Of a stretch of DNA of 64,000 nucleotides, positions 23,660 through 33,867 are shown piece by piece; the first letter of the stretch is position 1; each line of letters starts with the position of its first letter. The notes beneath the pieces are model-generated. The model was not told where the DNA came from, did no database searches, and saw only the letters and a program-made list of their open reading frames with translations. The position numbers were made by a program, and so were the translations under genes. Source of the stretch: Ovis canadensis (taxonomy: Eukaryota > Chordata > Mammalia > Artiodactyla > Bovidae); NCBI RefSeq assembly GCF_042477335.2, contig NC_091255.1, forward strand, positions 45,858,501 to 45,922,500. The letters run 5' to 3'.

Positions 23660-24206
23660 ACAATTCTTTTCTTTCCATATTTGAGGTATAATTGACATAT
23701 AGCAAGACGAGGTGTTGACATAACAGCTGATATATTAGTTTCAGATGTGCAACACAATTCAGTGTTTACATATATTGCAAATGATCACAATAAGTCTAGT
23801 TAATATCTGTTACCATACACAATCACATTTTTTATGAGAACTTTAAAAATTTACTCTCTTAGCAACTTTCAAGAATGTGATACAATATTATTAACTGTAG
23901 TCACTACGCTGTACATTACATCCCCATGACTTATTCATTTTATAACTGGAAGTTTGTACCCTCTGACTCCTTTCACCTATTTTGACCACCGCCCATCCCC
24001 CACCTCTGGCAACCACCAATCTGAATCTATGAATTTGTTTTTTGGTTCTTGGTTTTTTGGCTTTTTGAAGATTCTATATATAAGTGAGATCATTTGTATT
24101 TGCCTTTCTGTGTCTTACTTCACTTAGCATAATGCTCACAATGTCCATCCTTGTTGTCACAAATGGCAAGATTTCCTTCTTTTTGATGGCTGAATAATAT
24201 TACATT

Positions 24207-24239
<33 letters not shown>

Positions 24240-24350
24240 TGCCCCACATTTTCTCTATCCTTTCATCCACTGATTGGCACTCAGGTTGTTTCCGTGTCTT
24301 GGCTATTATAAATAATGATGCAATGAATGTAAGAGTGCATGAAAACAATT
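23660..24350 (-). mobile_element. L1 3'UTR and ORF2 end fragment
   Basis: Reverse-oriented L1: the 3'UTR (TTGAGGTATAATTGACATATAG, spaced through 24000) runs into the ORF2 C-terminus near 24157-24348, whose minus-strand frame begins MFSCTLTFIASLFIIAKTRK. A TG/CG microsatellite lies inside. Older than the L1 at 31.7 kb. Confidence 0.82.
24205..24239. repeat. (TG)n(CG)n microsatellite
   Basis: TG run followed by CGCGCGCG, inside L1 sequence. Alternating purine-pyrimidine tract with Z-DNA potential. Confidence 0.9.
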
Positions 24351-24906
24351 CCTAATAGCAATTATATCAAATTATATCTTTTCAAATAATGGATACGGTT
24401 CCTGTCTCCTCACTGAACCAGCAGCAAAAAGAATAACAGCAGCAATGAGCTGAAACACATCAATTATGGTAAAATTCATGAATTCGTAATTCTTAGGAAA
24501 AAAAAACCAAAACTTTGGCTTTGGAGAATGCTTAGAAACCAAGCTGTTATTCAGAAAACAGGTAAATAAAGGTGGAACTTTCACACATTTATCTTGACTT
24601 TCCTGTATGAAGTGTTCCTAAGAGCAACCAAATGATTGATGAGGGAAAAGCTTTTATGATATAAATATTCCAGTTAACAAAGAAGGAATTTTAGAATTAG
24701 AAAATAGCTAATAAAATAAAGAAACTAGGCAGTGATTGTAAGCAGCTGCTAAAAGCGCTAAGTGAAAAGCTGCATATTTTCACTCTTATGTGTGCATAAG
24801 AGTAATATGATTTTTTTTTAATGTCTAAATAAGTCAAAAGATTCTTCTAATAAAATAAAATTCCCTTTTAAAAAAGAGAACACTGAAGGGTTCTGGGGGG
24901 AATTTG
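24351..24906. other. no recognisable gene
   Basis: AT-rich sequence without recognised features. Confidence 0.5.
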
Positions 24907-25107
24907 CTTTTGTTTTTATTTGGCTGTGCCTGACCTTAGGTGCAGCACTCAAATCTTTTGATCTTCTTTGTGGTACATGAGTACTTTAGTGGCAGCATGC
25001 AGACTCTTAGTTTCAGCATGGAGGATCCAGTTCCCAAACCAGGGATGGAACCTGGTCCCTCACCTTGGGAGAGAGGAGTCTTAGTCCCTGGACCACCAGA
25101 GAAGTCC
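24907..25107 (-). mobile_element. CHR-type tRNA SINE
   Basis: Reverse-oriented: TTTGGCTGTGCCTGACCTTAG at the 3' side, then AACCAGGGATGGAACCTGG and GACCACCAGAGAAGTCCC at the 5' head. Confidence 0.85.
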
Positions 25108-25129
25108 CAAAACAAAATTTCTAAGTGAA

Positions 25130-26280
25130 AAGAAGCAATGGCAAAACATTCAACATCAGCCATCACAGAAATACAAACCAAAACCACACTGAGATACCAC
25201 TTCACATCCACTAGGATGCCTATGGTTTTTCCAGTAGTCATGTACGGACGTGAGAGTTGAACATAAAGAAGCCTGAGTGCCGAAAAATTAATCCTTTTAA
25301 ATAGTGGTGTGGGAGAGGACTCTTGAGAGTCCTTTGGACAACAAGTAGATCAAACCAGTCAATCTTAAAGGAAATCAAGCCTGAATATTTACTGGAAGGA
25401 CTGATGCTGAAGCTGAGGCTTTAGCACCTGATGCAAAGAGCCGACTCATTGGAAAAGACACTGATGCTGTGAAAGATTGAAGGCACGAGCAGAAGGGGGT
25501 GACAGAGGATGAGATAGTTGGATAGCATCACCGACTCATTGGGCATGAATCAGAGCAAACTCTAAGCGATACTGAAAGGCAGGGAGGCCTGGCATGCTGC
25601 AGTTCATGGGATCGCAGAATCAAACATGACAGAGACTGAACGACAACAAGGATGACTATAACCAAAAAGACAGACAAGGATAACAGGTATTGGTGAGGGT
25701 GTGGAAAAAACTGGAAGCCTCATACATTACTAGTGGGAGAATAAAACAACACAGCTACTTCAGAAAACAGTTTGGCACTTCCTCAAAAAGTTAAACGTGA
25801 AAAGTTACCATAACCCAGCAATTCTATTCATAGGTATATACTCAAAGAAAGTATTGTACAGACACTTGCACAGAAAGATTTACAGCAGCCTTATTCATAA
25901 TAACCAAGAAGTAGACACAACCCAAACATCCATCAACTTATGAATAAACAAAATGTGGCATGTCCATACAGTGCAATAACCTGCAACATGAAGGAACCTT
26001 GAAAATATTTTGTTAAGTGAAAGAAACCAGTCATAAAGACCACATATTATATGATTCCATTTTTATGAAATGTCCAAAATAGGCAAATCTATGGAGATAG
26101 GAAGTAAACTATGGCTAGGGACTGGAGGATGTGACTTCTAACGCGGTTTCTTTAGAGGGAGGGAGGAAAATGTTCTAAAATTAGATTGTGGTAATAGATG
26201 CTCAACTGTATGAATGTACAAACACCACGGAATTGTATACTTAAATGGGTGAATTTTATGATATGGAATTATATGGATAT
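25130..26280 (+). mobile_element. L1 ORF2 end and 3'UTR, interrupted by BovB
   Basis: L1 ORF2-derived sequence (AAACATTCAACATCAGCCAT, ACACTGAGATACCACTTCAC) runs to 25218. It resumes after a BovB insertion with GACAAGGATAACAGGTATTG, CAGCAATTCTATTCATAGG and the old L1M-type 3'UTR to about 26280. Both halves are in one orientation and collinear. Confidence 0.85.
25219..25648 (+). mobile_element. BovB 3' fragment inserted in L1
   Basis: 5'-truncated BovB from the C-terminal coding region to the 3' end, of the older GACTGAACGACAACA-ending type. A 6-bp duplication AGGATG lies at 25213-25218 and 25649-25654, and L1 sequence continues on both sides. Confidence 0.87.
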
Positions 26281-27275
26281 ATGCTTCCCGGGAGAAATAT
26301 CAATAACCTCAGATATGCAGATGACACCACCCTTATGGCAGAAAGTGAAGAGGAACTAAAAGGCCTCTTGATGAAAGTGAAAGAGGAGAGTGAAAAAGTT
26401 GGCTTAAAGCTCAACATTCAGAAAATGAAGATCATGGCATCCGGTCCCATCACTTCATGGGAAATAGATGGAGAAACAGTGGAAACAGTGTCAGACTTCA
26501 TTTTGGGGGGCTCCAAAATCACTGCAGATGGTGATTGCAGCCATGAAATTAAAAGACGCTTACTCCTTGGAAGAAAAGTTATGACCAACATAGACAGCAT
26601 ATTCAAAAGCAGAGACATTACTTTGCCAACTAAGGTCCGTCTAGTCAAGGCTGTGGTTTTTCCAGTAGTCATGTATGTATGTGAGAGTTGGACTGTGAAG
26701 AAGGCTGAGTGCCGAAGAATTGATGGTTTTGAACTGTGGTATTGGAGAAGACTCTTGAGAGTCCCTTGGACTGCAAGGAGATCCAACCAGTCCATTCTGA
26801 AGGAGATCAGCGCTGGGATTTCTTGGGAAGGAATGATGCTAAAGCTGAAACTCCATTACCTTGGCCACCTCATGCGAAGAGTTGGCTCATTGGAAAAGAC
26901 TCCGATGCTGGGAGGGATTGAGGGCAGGAGGAGAAGGGGACGACAGAGGATGAGATGGCTGGATGGCATCCCTGACTCGATGGATGTGAGTCTGAGTGAG
27001 TTGGTGATGGACAGGGAGGCCTGGCGTGCTGCGATTCATGGGGTTGCAAAGAGTCAGACACGACTGAGCGACTGAACTGAACTGATGCTTCCCAGGTGGC
27101 TCAGTGGTTAAGAATCTACCTGCCAATGCAGAAGATGTGAGTTCGACCCCTGGATCACGAAGATCCCCTCCAGTATTCTTGCCCGGAAAATCCCATAGAC
27201 AGAGGAGCGTGACAGGCTACAGTCCATGGGGTTGCAAATAGTTGGACATGACTTAGTGACTCAGCACATGGGACT
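26281..27275 (+). mobile_element. Bov-tA SINE split by BovB
   Basis: The SINE head GCTTCCC is at 26283-26289. The same bases are repeated at 27087-27093 and continue as AGGTGGCTCAGTGGTTAAG through the tRNA-like head and body to about 27275. The SINE therefore predates the BovB inside it. Confidence 0.88.
26290..27084 (+). mobile_element. BovB LINE fragment inserted in Bov-tA
   Basis: Truncated BovB with one continuous 276-codon frame (26245-27075) whose first codons are not BovB. It covers the RT end ([11 protein letters not shown]) and the whole C-terminal part to TRLSD. Exact 9-bp target duplication ATGCTTCCC at 26281-26289 and 27085-27093. The long open frame and low divergence suggest a fairly recent insertion. 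Confidence 0.94.
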
Positions 27276-27293
27276 ATATTGTTAAAGAGAAGC

Positions 27294-27814
27294 TGCCGGC
27301 GACGGAATGACACACCAACACTGCAGAGTGGTTTAAATCTTTGTATTTTAACAGTTGCTTCTTACAGCTGCTTAATTTTATATCCCTTGTACAACAACCT
27401 ACAGGGCAAGCTGCCAAGCACTACGATTCAGAGACTATACAGTGCGCAGGCGCAGGGCGAGATAACCTTTACCTTGGCTTATTTACTGTAGCTAAGACTT
27501 TGTTTTGGGGAACTTCCTTATCAACTTAGAATCTGTTTTGTCCCAAGGTCTGTTCCTTTTGAGGAATCAGAGAAACATCCTTGTGTGCAAGCAATGTTCT
27601 TTCCCCATGGGAACAAACAGGATTTTTAGCTGAACATCTCGTTTGCAAGAATGCTCAGCCCTGGTTGAGAGTCTCGTTTGCAAGCACTTCTCAATCTTCC
27701 TTAAACCTAGTTCCCTACACTGGGCAGAACATCTCGTTTGCAAGAATGTTCAGCCCTGGTTGAGAGTCTCATTTGCAAGTACTTCTCAACCTTCTTTATA
27801 CTTTGTTCCCTACA
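27294..27814 (-). repeat. 3' LTR of the provirus (521 bp)
   Basis: Bounded by TG...CA on the element strand (TGTAGGGAAC to CGCCGGCA). It contains GATATAAAA, a TATA-like box. It is 95 bp longer than the 5' LTR because a segment at the U3 edge is duplicated in tandem (about 27627-27814). Confidence 0.93.
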
Positions 27815-27833
27815 TCTCCCCCTTTCTTTTCTT
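27815..27833 (-). promoter_or_regulatory. polypurine tract
   Basis: Reads AAGAAAAGAAAGGGGGAGA on the element strand, directly before the 3' LTR. It is the expected plus-strand DNA primer site and appears intact. Confidence 0.88.
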
Positions 27834-27835
27834 GT

Positions 27836-28820
27836 AGATGCTGAATAAGCGCTTGAATACGCAAAGCTTCTTTTTTCAATTGTTTCCCTTTTCGCCAGCA
27901 CCGGTAGACTATAAAAGCAATAAAACATAAAGCAACAATTAACAAAGTATTTACAAAGGATGTTGTTAACAATGTAGATACATGCCCTAAAGGATTAAGG
28001 TTGTCTAATCCTTCTTGAAGACTTTTTAGTATATCAGAACCAAGAATATCAGGCAGCGTCTTACTAAAAGTTGACAATATAGTTTGTTTCAATTCCATAA
28101 TTTCAGCAGTTAAATTTTGGTGTCCCACTAAAGACCTTTTCACCTTTTCTTAACCCTCACTCATATTAAAGGGAACAGGGGTTACACATAGGTGAGATGA
28201 GTTCCAATCACATTTTAACACACTCTTTGTAGCTAACACAGTCACTTGATCTCCTAACCAGGAAACTGTGTGTTGTAAATTTAATACATCAGTAGCCAAT
28301 TGAGCGTCCAAATCATGCTGTTGTTGCCGCAATAAATGAGCATCTTTATGCCATTTCCTGACAAAATCAGCAGTCTGTATGCCTTGATGCAAAGCAAGAC
28401 TTGCTACAGTTGCTGTTGCTGTTACTGAAGCCACGGCGAGAATTGATGCGATGACAATGCCAAGCATTTTTTGAGATCGATGGAGAAGAGTTTGTACAGC
28501 ATTCACAAGATGAGTGACAGCAAGAGTCTGACCAAGGTCGAGTAAGATTAACAGGCAACCAAAGTTCAGTCCATGCTTTCACAATGACCAAAGAATAATT
28601 ACTGGAATGGACCATCTTATTTTTAACATTTTCCCACCAAGAACGATTTATACATTGAGTCAAGTTACAATCAGAACATGATATAACTCCCAAAATTTTA
28701 TTCCAAATCCATTGCCCATACAGTAAAGAATAAGGAAATTTTACACATGCTATAGCAGAGTAAGATTTATTAATATGCAAATGAACTTGAAATGGCCCCT
28801 TAGTGATATCACACCTTTTT
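27836..28820 (-). pseudogene. env: ERV env remnant (C-terminal surface part and transmembrane subunit)
   Basis: Three minus-strand frames cover it. The first (28780-28367) holds the end of the surface subunit, with CSDCNLTQC and a WLPVNLTRPW stretch. A frameshift near 28520 moves into the transmembrane subunit (28506-28150), which has an alanine/valine-rich fusion-peptide-like segment followed by a heptad-like stretch and CDWNSSHLC. A TAA after SEG at about 28150 ends that frame. The next frame (28143 on) continues with a membrane anchor of about 23 hydrophobic residues and a basic tail. Most of the surface subunit is deleted, and pol is joined directly to it. Non-functional. Confidence 0.88.
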
Positions 28821-28829
28821 CCCCCTTTC

Positions 28830-29790
28830 TTATTTTTTCAATGTATTCTCGAAGAGTCCGATTAGCTCTTTCAATTATAGCTTGTCCTTGACTATTATAA
28901 GGAATACCAAAAGTGTGCTTAATATGATATTGTTCTAAAAATTGAGATAATTTAGAGGATTGATATGTGGGAGCATTATCAGTTTTTAATTCTATAGGTA
29001 TGCCCATAATAGCAAAACAAAATAATAAATGAGTAATAACAGAATCTGCCTTTTTTGAACTTAAAGCTGTAGCCCATTGAAAATGAGAATAAGTATGTAT
29101 AGTATGATGAACATATTTTTGCTTACCGAATGAAGAAATAAAAACAACAATCTATTTGCCAGATTTGGTTAGATTGTAGTCCTCTGGGATTTACTCCAGG
29201 AGGGGCAAAGGGCAAAATAAACGGTGCACATATGGAACAAGAACGAACAATGCGTTGAGCTTGCTTTCGTGTTAACGAATAAGTTTTTTGTAACCCTTTA
29301 GAATTAGTATGATGTAAGCAATGTTCTTGTGTTGCAGACTGTAAAGGATAAAGTAAGGCATCAATATTTGCATTTCCTTGAGATAATGGTCCGGGGAGAG
29401 AAGAATGAGCTCGTATATGAGTAAAAAAGATAGGGTTAGTTCGCCTAATTAATAATTGTTGAACCTGAAAAAATAATTTATCAATATTAGTTTTTAAAAT
29501 TACCAGTAGAGTGGCTTCAGGAAGATAAATACATGAAAAGACTGCATATTTAGAATCAGAAACAATATTAATAGGAATATCAAAAAAATCCTGTAATGCC
29601 AAACAAATGGCCCAAAGTTCAGCAGGCTGCACAGAAGAAAAGGAATGTGGAACAACTTTAGAAGTAGTATCAGTCCAATAGCCAGCAGTATTTTTATTGG
29701 CATCTGTAAAAATAGTTTTTCCTTCAACTGGAATATTAGATATAGGAGATTTACAAACCATTGATGTATGTCGAAGAAAATCTATCATTT
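28830..29790 (-). pseudogene. pol: ERV pol remnant: RNase H and integrase
   Basis: The frame 29788-29123 has RNase H (FTDANKN, QPAELWA and VSDSKYA carry the acidic residues). The integrase zinc-binding pattern follows (HCLHH and later CSICAP) and then WQID with the first core aspartate. A stop and frameshift follow. The remaining core (29007-28750) has KTDNAPTY and QGQAIIERANRTL with the second aspartate and the glutamate. The integrase C-terminus is lost in a deletion that fuses it to env near 28830. Confidence 0.88.
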
Positions 29791-29940
29791 TAGATTGAGG
29801 ATATAGATTAGAAAAAGTCCCTGAATAAGATGCAAGAGCTATCTGCCAATTTTCATTAAACTGTAAGCAATTAGAAATTTGGGTGGAAGTTGAGTAATAA
29901 TTGTTTGAGGGTCACTTCCAATTAACTGAGTAATATGGCC

Positions 29941-31050
29941 TCAACCTTTCAAAATAAGGAAAACAATTCTATCCATATAAGTAGTAAGCTTTTTTGTATA
30001 GTTATTGGGTAAAAATACCCACTCAATCAACCCTGCAGATTGAGCAATAACTCCAGTAGGAGAATAGGGAGTATGGAACACTATGAAATATATAGGTTGA
30101 TCCTGTTGTAGATAAGTAAGAAACCCTTCATTCAACCGTTGCTCTACAAAGTGTAATTCCTCTTTTGCTTGAGAAGTAAGAGATCGAGGACTGTTAAGAG
30201 CAGTATCACCCTCTAAAGTAGAAAATAAATGACGAAATTGATGTGTAGGAATCCCTAACATGGGACGTAACCAGTTAATATCACCCAAAAGCTTCTGAAA
30301 ATCATTAAGAGTTTTCAAATTATCTCGTCTAATTTGGACTTTTTGAGGTTTTATTCTTTGTCGTTCCAAAATAACACCTAAATATGAAATAGGAAATTCA
30401 GTTTGAATTTTTTTAGGAGCAATTTGAAGATTAAAATCACTTAAAGCTTTCTTCACATGAATAAAAAATTTATCTCGTTCCTCTTTACTAGGAGCTGCCA
30501 ATAGAAGATCATCCATATAATGATAGAGAAGACAATTAGAAAATTGTTGTCTCACAGTAATAACAGCATGATCAACAAACTCCTGACAAAGTGTAGGGCT
30601 ATTAATCATTCCTTGAGGCAACACTGTCCATTGATAACGTTTTACGGGCTGCCCATGATTATACACTGGAATAGTAAAAGCAAATTTATTTCTATCTTTT
30701 ATTTGCAAAGGAATATTAAAAAAGCAATCCTTCAAATCTAAAACCATCGAAGACCAATCTTGTGGAATCAAAGCAGGAGAAGGGAGACCTAATTGCAAAG
30801 CTCCCATAGGTTCTATACATTTGTTAACTGCCCTTAAATCAGTCAACATTCTCCATTTACCAGATTTTTTCTTAATGACAAAAACAGGAGAATTCCAAGG
30901 AGACGTAGAAGGTTTAATATGGCCAGATTGAAGCTGTTCTTTTACTAATTGTTCTAAAGCCTCGAGCTTCACTTTTGGAAGCGGCCACTGCTCAACCCAT
31001 TTAGGGACATCAGTTAACCATTTCAATGGGAGAGCTCGAGGAATCTGAGC
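29941..31050 (-). pseudogene. pol: ERV pol remnant: reverse transcriptase
   Basis: Open for 361 codons (31026-29941). It contains the RT order of conserved stretches: WNSPVFVIKKKSGKWRM, DLKDCFFNIPL, LPQGMINSP and the catalytic HYMDDLLLA, then the thumb and connection regions. This is the best-preserved part of the provirus, yet it lacks an intact frame linking it to protease upstream and RNase H downstream, so it is classed as a remnant. Confidence 0.9.
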
Positions 31051-31055
31051 AGTGG

Positions 31056-31386
31056 CTACAAGTTTTCCGACGAAATGGTGAGTGTTGTTCCTAAAGAAAA
31101 TAAAAGATCTCTTCCCCAGATATTAATAGGTATATTAACAATGTAAAAAGAAATAGATACTTTCTTTCCATTAGACAATTGGCATGACAAAGGTTGAGTG
31201 CTTCTCCACACATCTGCTGTTGATGCTAAGCCTGTTAAAACAAGAGGAATTTTTTTCTTTTTTCCAGTCATTAGGCCACTGCTGGAGAGAAATAACTGAA
31301 ACATCTGCTTCTGTATCTATTAATCTTTTAAACTGTTTACCTTCAATAATCAGTGACATTAAAGGACGAGAGTCATTAATAAGCAT
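31056..31386 (-). pseudogene. pro: ERV protease remnant
   Basis: Two overlapping minus-strand frames (31386-31171 and 31304-31056) together span a retroviral aspartic protease. The catalytic triad position reads DTEAD where the family has DTGAD, a glycine-to-glutamate change at a key site. The conserved INIWGRDLL near the C-terminus lies in the second frame, so there is also a frameshift. Confidence 0.82.
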
Positions 31387-31713
31387 TTTCCAAAATATAC
31401 TTTTTCCCGTACTTCCAAAACTATTGACTCTGTCTCCCTACCTCAGCCTTGTCGGCAGCTACTAGAAATAGGGACGCGTAAAGTGGTGCAGAAGGGTTAA
31501 CAGCCTTGGAAGTTCATTTTTTATTTAATAAAACCTTTCAAAAGGCAGCAGTCATTGCTTTTACAGAATCTGAATCCTCCCCAGAACTCACATCTCTATC
31601 TGACTCAGTGGATGAATCTGTACTATCATCCGGAGGTTTGGGCAGAGGCTGAGGTGAAGCCCCCTCCTCAAGATAACATGAGACGGCCTCACTATTAGCA
31701 GCCATTAATTTTA

Positions 31714-33229
31714 TTTTATTTTATTTTATTTTATTTTTTTAACATTTTATTTTATTTTATTTTTTAAATTTTAAAATCTTTAATTCTTACATGCATTCCC
31801 AAACATGAACCCCCCTCCCACCTCCCTCCCCATAACATCTTTCTGGGTCATCCCCATGCACCAGCCCCAAGCATGCTGCATCCTGCGTCAGACATAGACT
31901 GGCGATTCAATTCACATGATAGTATACATGTTAGAATGGCATTCTCCCAAATCATCCCACCCTCTCCCTCTCCCTCTGAGTCCAAAAGTCCGTTATACAC
32001 ATCTGTGTCTCTTTCCCTGTCTTGCATACAGGGTCGTCATTGCCATCTTCCTAAATTCCATATATATGTGTTAGTATACTGTATTGGTGTTTTTCTTTCT
32101 GGCTTACTTCACTCTGTATAATCGGCTCCAGTTTCATCCATCTCAACAGAACTGATTCAAATGAATTCTTTTTAACGGCTGAGTAATACTCCATTGTGTA
32201 TATGTACCACAGCTTTCTTATCCATTCATCTGCTGATAGACATCTAGGTTGTTTCCATGTCCTGGCTATTATAAACAGTGCTGCGATGAACATTGGGGTA
32301 CATGTGTCTCTTTCAATTCTGGTTTCCTCGGTGTGTATGCCCAGAAGTGGGATTGCTGGGTCATAAGGTAGTTCTATTTGCAATTTTTTAAGGAATCTCC
32401 ACACTGTTCTCCATAGTGGCTGTACTAGTTTACATTCCCACCAACAGTGTAGGAGGGTTCCCTTTTCTCCACACCCTCTCCAGCATTTATTGCTTGCAGA
32501 TTTTTGGATCGCAGCCATTCTGACTGGTGTGAAGTGGTACCTCATTGTGGTTTTGATTTGCATTTCTCTAATAATGAGTGATGTTGAGCATCTTTTCATG
32601 TGTTTGTTAGCCATCCGTATGTCTTCTTTGGAGAAATGTCTATTTAGTTCTTTGGCCCATTTTTTGATTGGGTCGTTTATTTTTCTGGAGTTGAGCTGCG
32701 TAAGTTGCTTGTATATTTTTGAGATTAGTTGTTTGTCAGTTGCTTCATTTGCTATTATTTTCTCCCATTCAGAAGGCTGTCTTTTCACCTTGCTTATATT
32801 TTCCTTTGTTGTGCAGAAGCTTTTAATTTTAATTAGATCCCATTTGTTTATTTTTGCTTTTATTTCCAGAATTCTGGGAGGTGGATCATAGAGGATCCTG
32901 CTGTGATTTATGTCTGAGAGTGTTTTGCCTATGTTCTCCTCTAGGAGTTTTATAGTTTCTGATCTTACATTTAGATCTTTAATCCATTTTGAGTTTATTT
33001 TTGTGTGCGGTGTTAGGAAGTGATCTAGTTTCATTCTTTTACAAGTGGTTGACCAGTTTTCCCAGCACCACTTGTTAAAGAGATTGTCTTTACTCCATTG
33101 TATATTCTTGCCTCCTTTGTCAAAGATAAGGTGTCCATATGTGTGTGGATTTATCTCTGGGCTTTCTATTTTGGTCCATTGATCTATATGTCTGTCTTTG
33201 TGCCAGTACCATACTGTCTTGATGACTGT
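31714..33229 (-). mobile_element. L1 (5'-truncated) inserted in proviral gag
   Basis: Reverse-oriented ruminant L1 that ends on the left in a (TTTTA)n tail (31711-31765). It holds the 3'UTR, the ORF2 C-terminus, and sequence up to the truncation at 33229. A 16-bp target duplication GCAGCCATTAATTTTA lies at 31698-31713 and 33230-33245, in gag. It is young (long open ORF2 frame) and must postdate the provirus. Confidence 0.95.
32051..33034 (-). pseudogene. L1 ORF2 C-terminal frame
   Basis: 327 codons, open. They carry the C-terminal region of ORF2p: [18 protein letters not shown], then the cysteine motif [18 protein letters not shown], and [13 protein letters not shown]. Endonuclease and RT domains are absent because of 5' truncation, so no active enzyme is possible. 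Confidence 0.9.
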
Positions 33230-33579
33230 GCAGCCATTAATTTTAAAGCCTGCGTTATAGCGCTACATAGAGTCCACAGCCTTAAAGGAATCACATTTCC
33301 TTTTTGATGCTGCCTTCTTAACTCTTTTTGCACCACTTTCCATTCCTTCAAATTCAGCTGTACTTCTGTTTGATATTGAAACCAATAACAATGCTGCTCT
33401 ATAAGACAGAACAACTCACTCAAGCGGCGAGTAGACGTTTTAATTCCTGTAGAATGCAGGAGCCCCTTAACCAGCTCCATATATTGTGACTTTAAAGACG
33501 GGGAATTCCCCATAGTTTTTTCTTTTTTTTCTCTCTTTTCTCTATTCTTTTTCTCTTATTTTTCTTTTTTTTTTCGAAA

Positions 33580-33840
33580 GTCCCCCTTTCAGCGTTTCGC
33601 TCCGGGGTGCTCTCCCTTTCGGATTTTTATTCTTTTCTCTTTTTCTCGAAAGTCCCCCTTTCAGCCTTTTGCTCCGGGGTGTTTACCCTTTTGGATTTTT
33701 ATTCTTTTCTCTTTTTCTCGAAAGTCCCCCTTTCAGCCTTTTGCTTCGGGGTGTTTACCCTTTTGGATTTTTATTCTTTTCTCTTTTTCTCGAAAGTCCC
33801 CCTTTCAGCCTTTTGCCCCGGGGTGCTTACCCTTTCGGTT
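33580..33840 (-). repeat. 72-bp tandem repeat in proviral leader
   Basis: About three and a half copies of a 72-bp unit lie between the primer site and gag. Each unit contains CGAAAGTCCCCCTTTCAG and CGGGGTG. On the element strand three copies carry GGGTAAGC or GGGTAAAC, good 5' splice-site matches, at 33829-33830, 33757-33758 and 33685-33686, exactly 72 bp apart. The fourth copy has lost the GT. Confidence 0.92.
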
Positions 33841-33847
33841 CCGTCGA

Positions 33848-33865
33848 GCCCCACGTTGGGCGCCA
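33848..33865 (-). promoter_or_regulatory. primer binding site, tRNA-Lys
   Basis: Element strand TGGCGCCCAACGTGGGGC, complementary to the 3' end of the tRNA-Lys species used by betaretroviruses and visna-type viruses. It is two bases from the 5' LTR and appears intact. Confidence 0.93.
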
Positions 33866-33867
33866 GA

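Larger units (their letters stand above)
31538..33513 (-). pseudogene. gag: ERV gag remnant interrupted by L1
   Basis: The start MGNSPSLKSQYMELV (33513) carries an N-terminal glycine suited to myristoylation and leads into a matrix-like domain that is open to the L1 junction at 33229. Beyond the L1 the frame continues at 31697 with an acidic, serine-rich stretch (STESDRDVSSGEDSDS) and a TGA at 31538-31540. No capsid or nucleocapsid sequence follows, so the 3' part of gag is deleted up to protease. The two halves are in the same frame apart from the L1 and its target duplication. Confidence 0.85.

Noticed and set aside
29941-31026. Domesticated reverse transcriptase gene
   Set aside because: Long open frame with YMDD, but it sits in a defective provirus with frameshifts on both sides and no sign of its own promoter. 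Recent age explains the open frame.
33580-33840. Regular repeats resembling a CRISPR array
   Set aside because: Tandem units without spacers inside a provirus in a mammalian genome.
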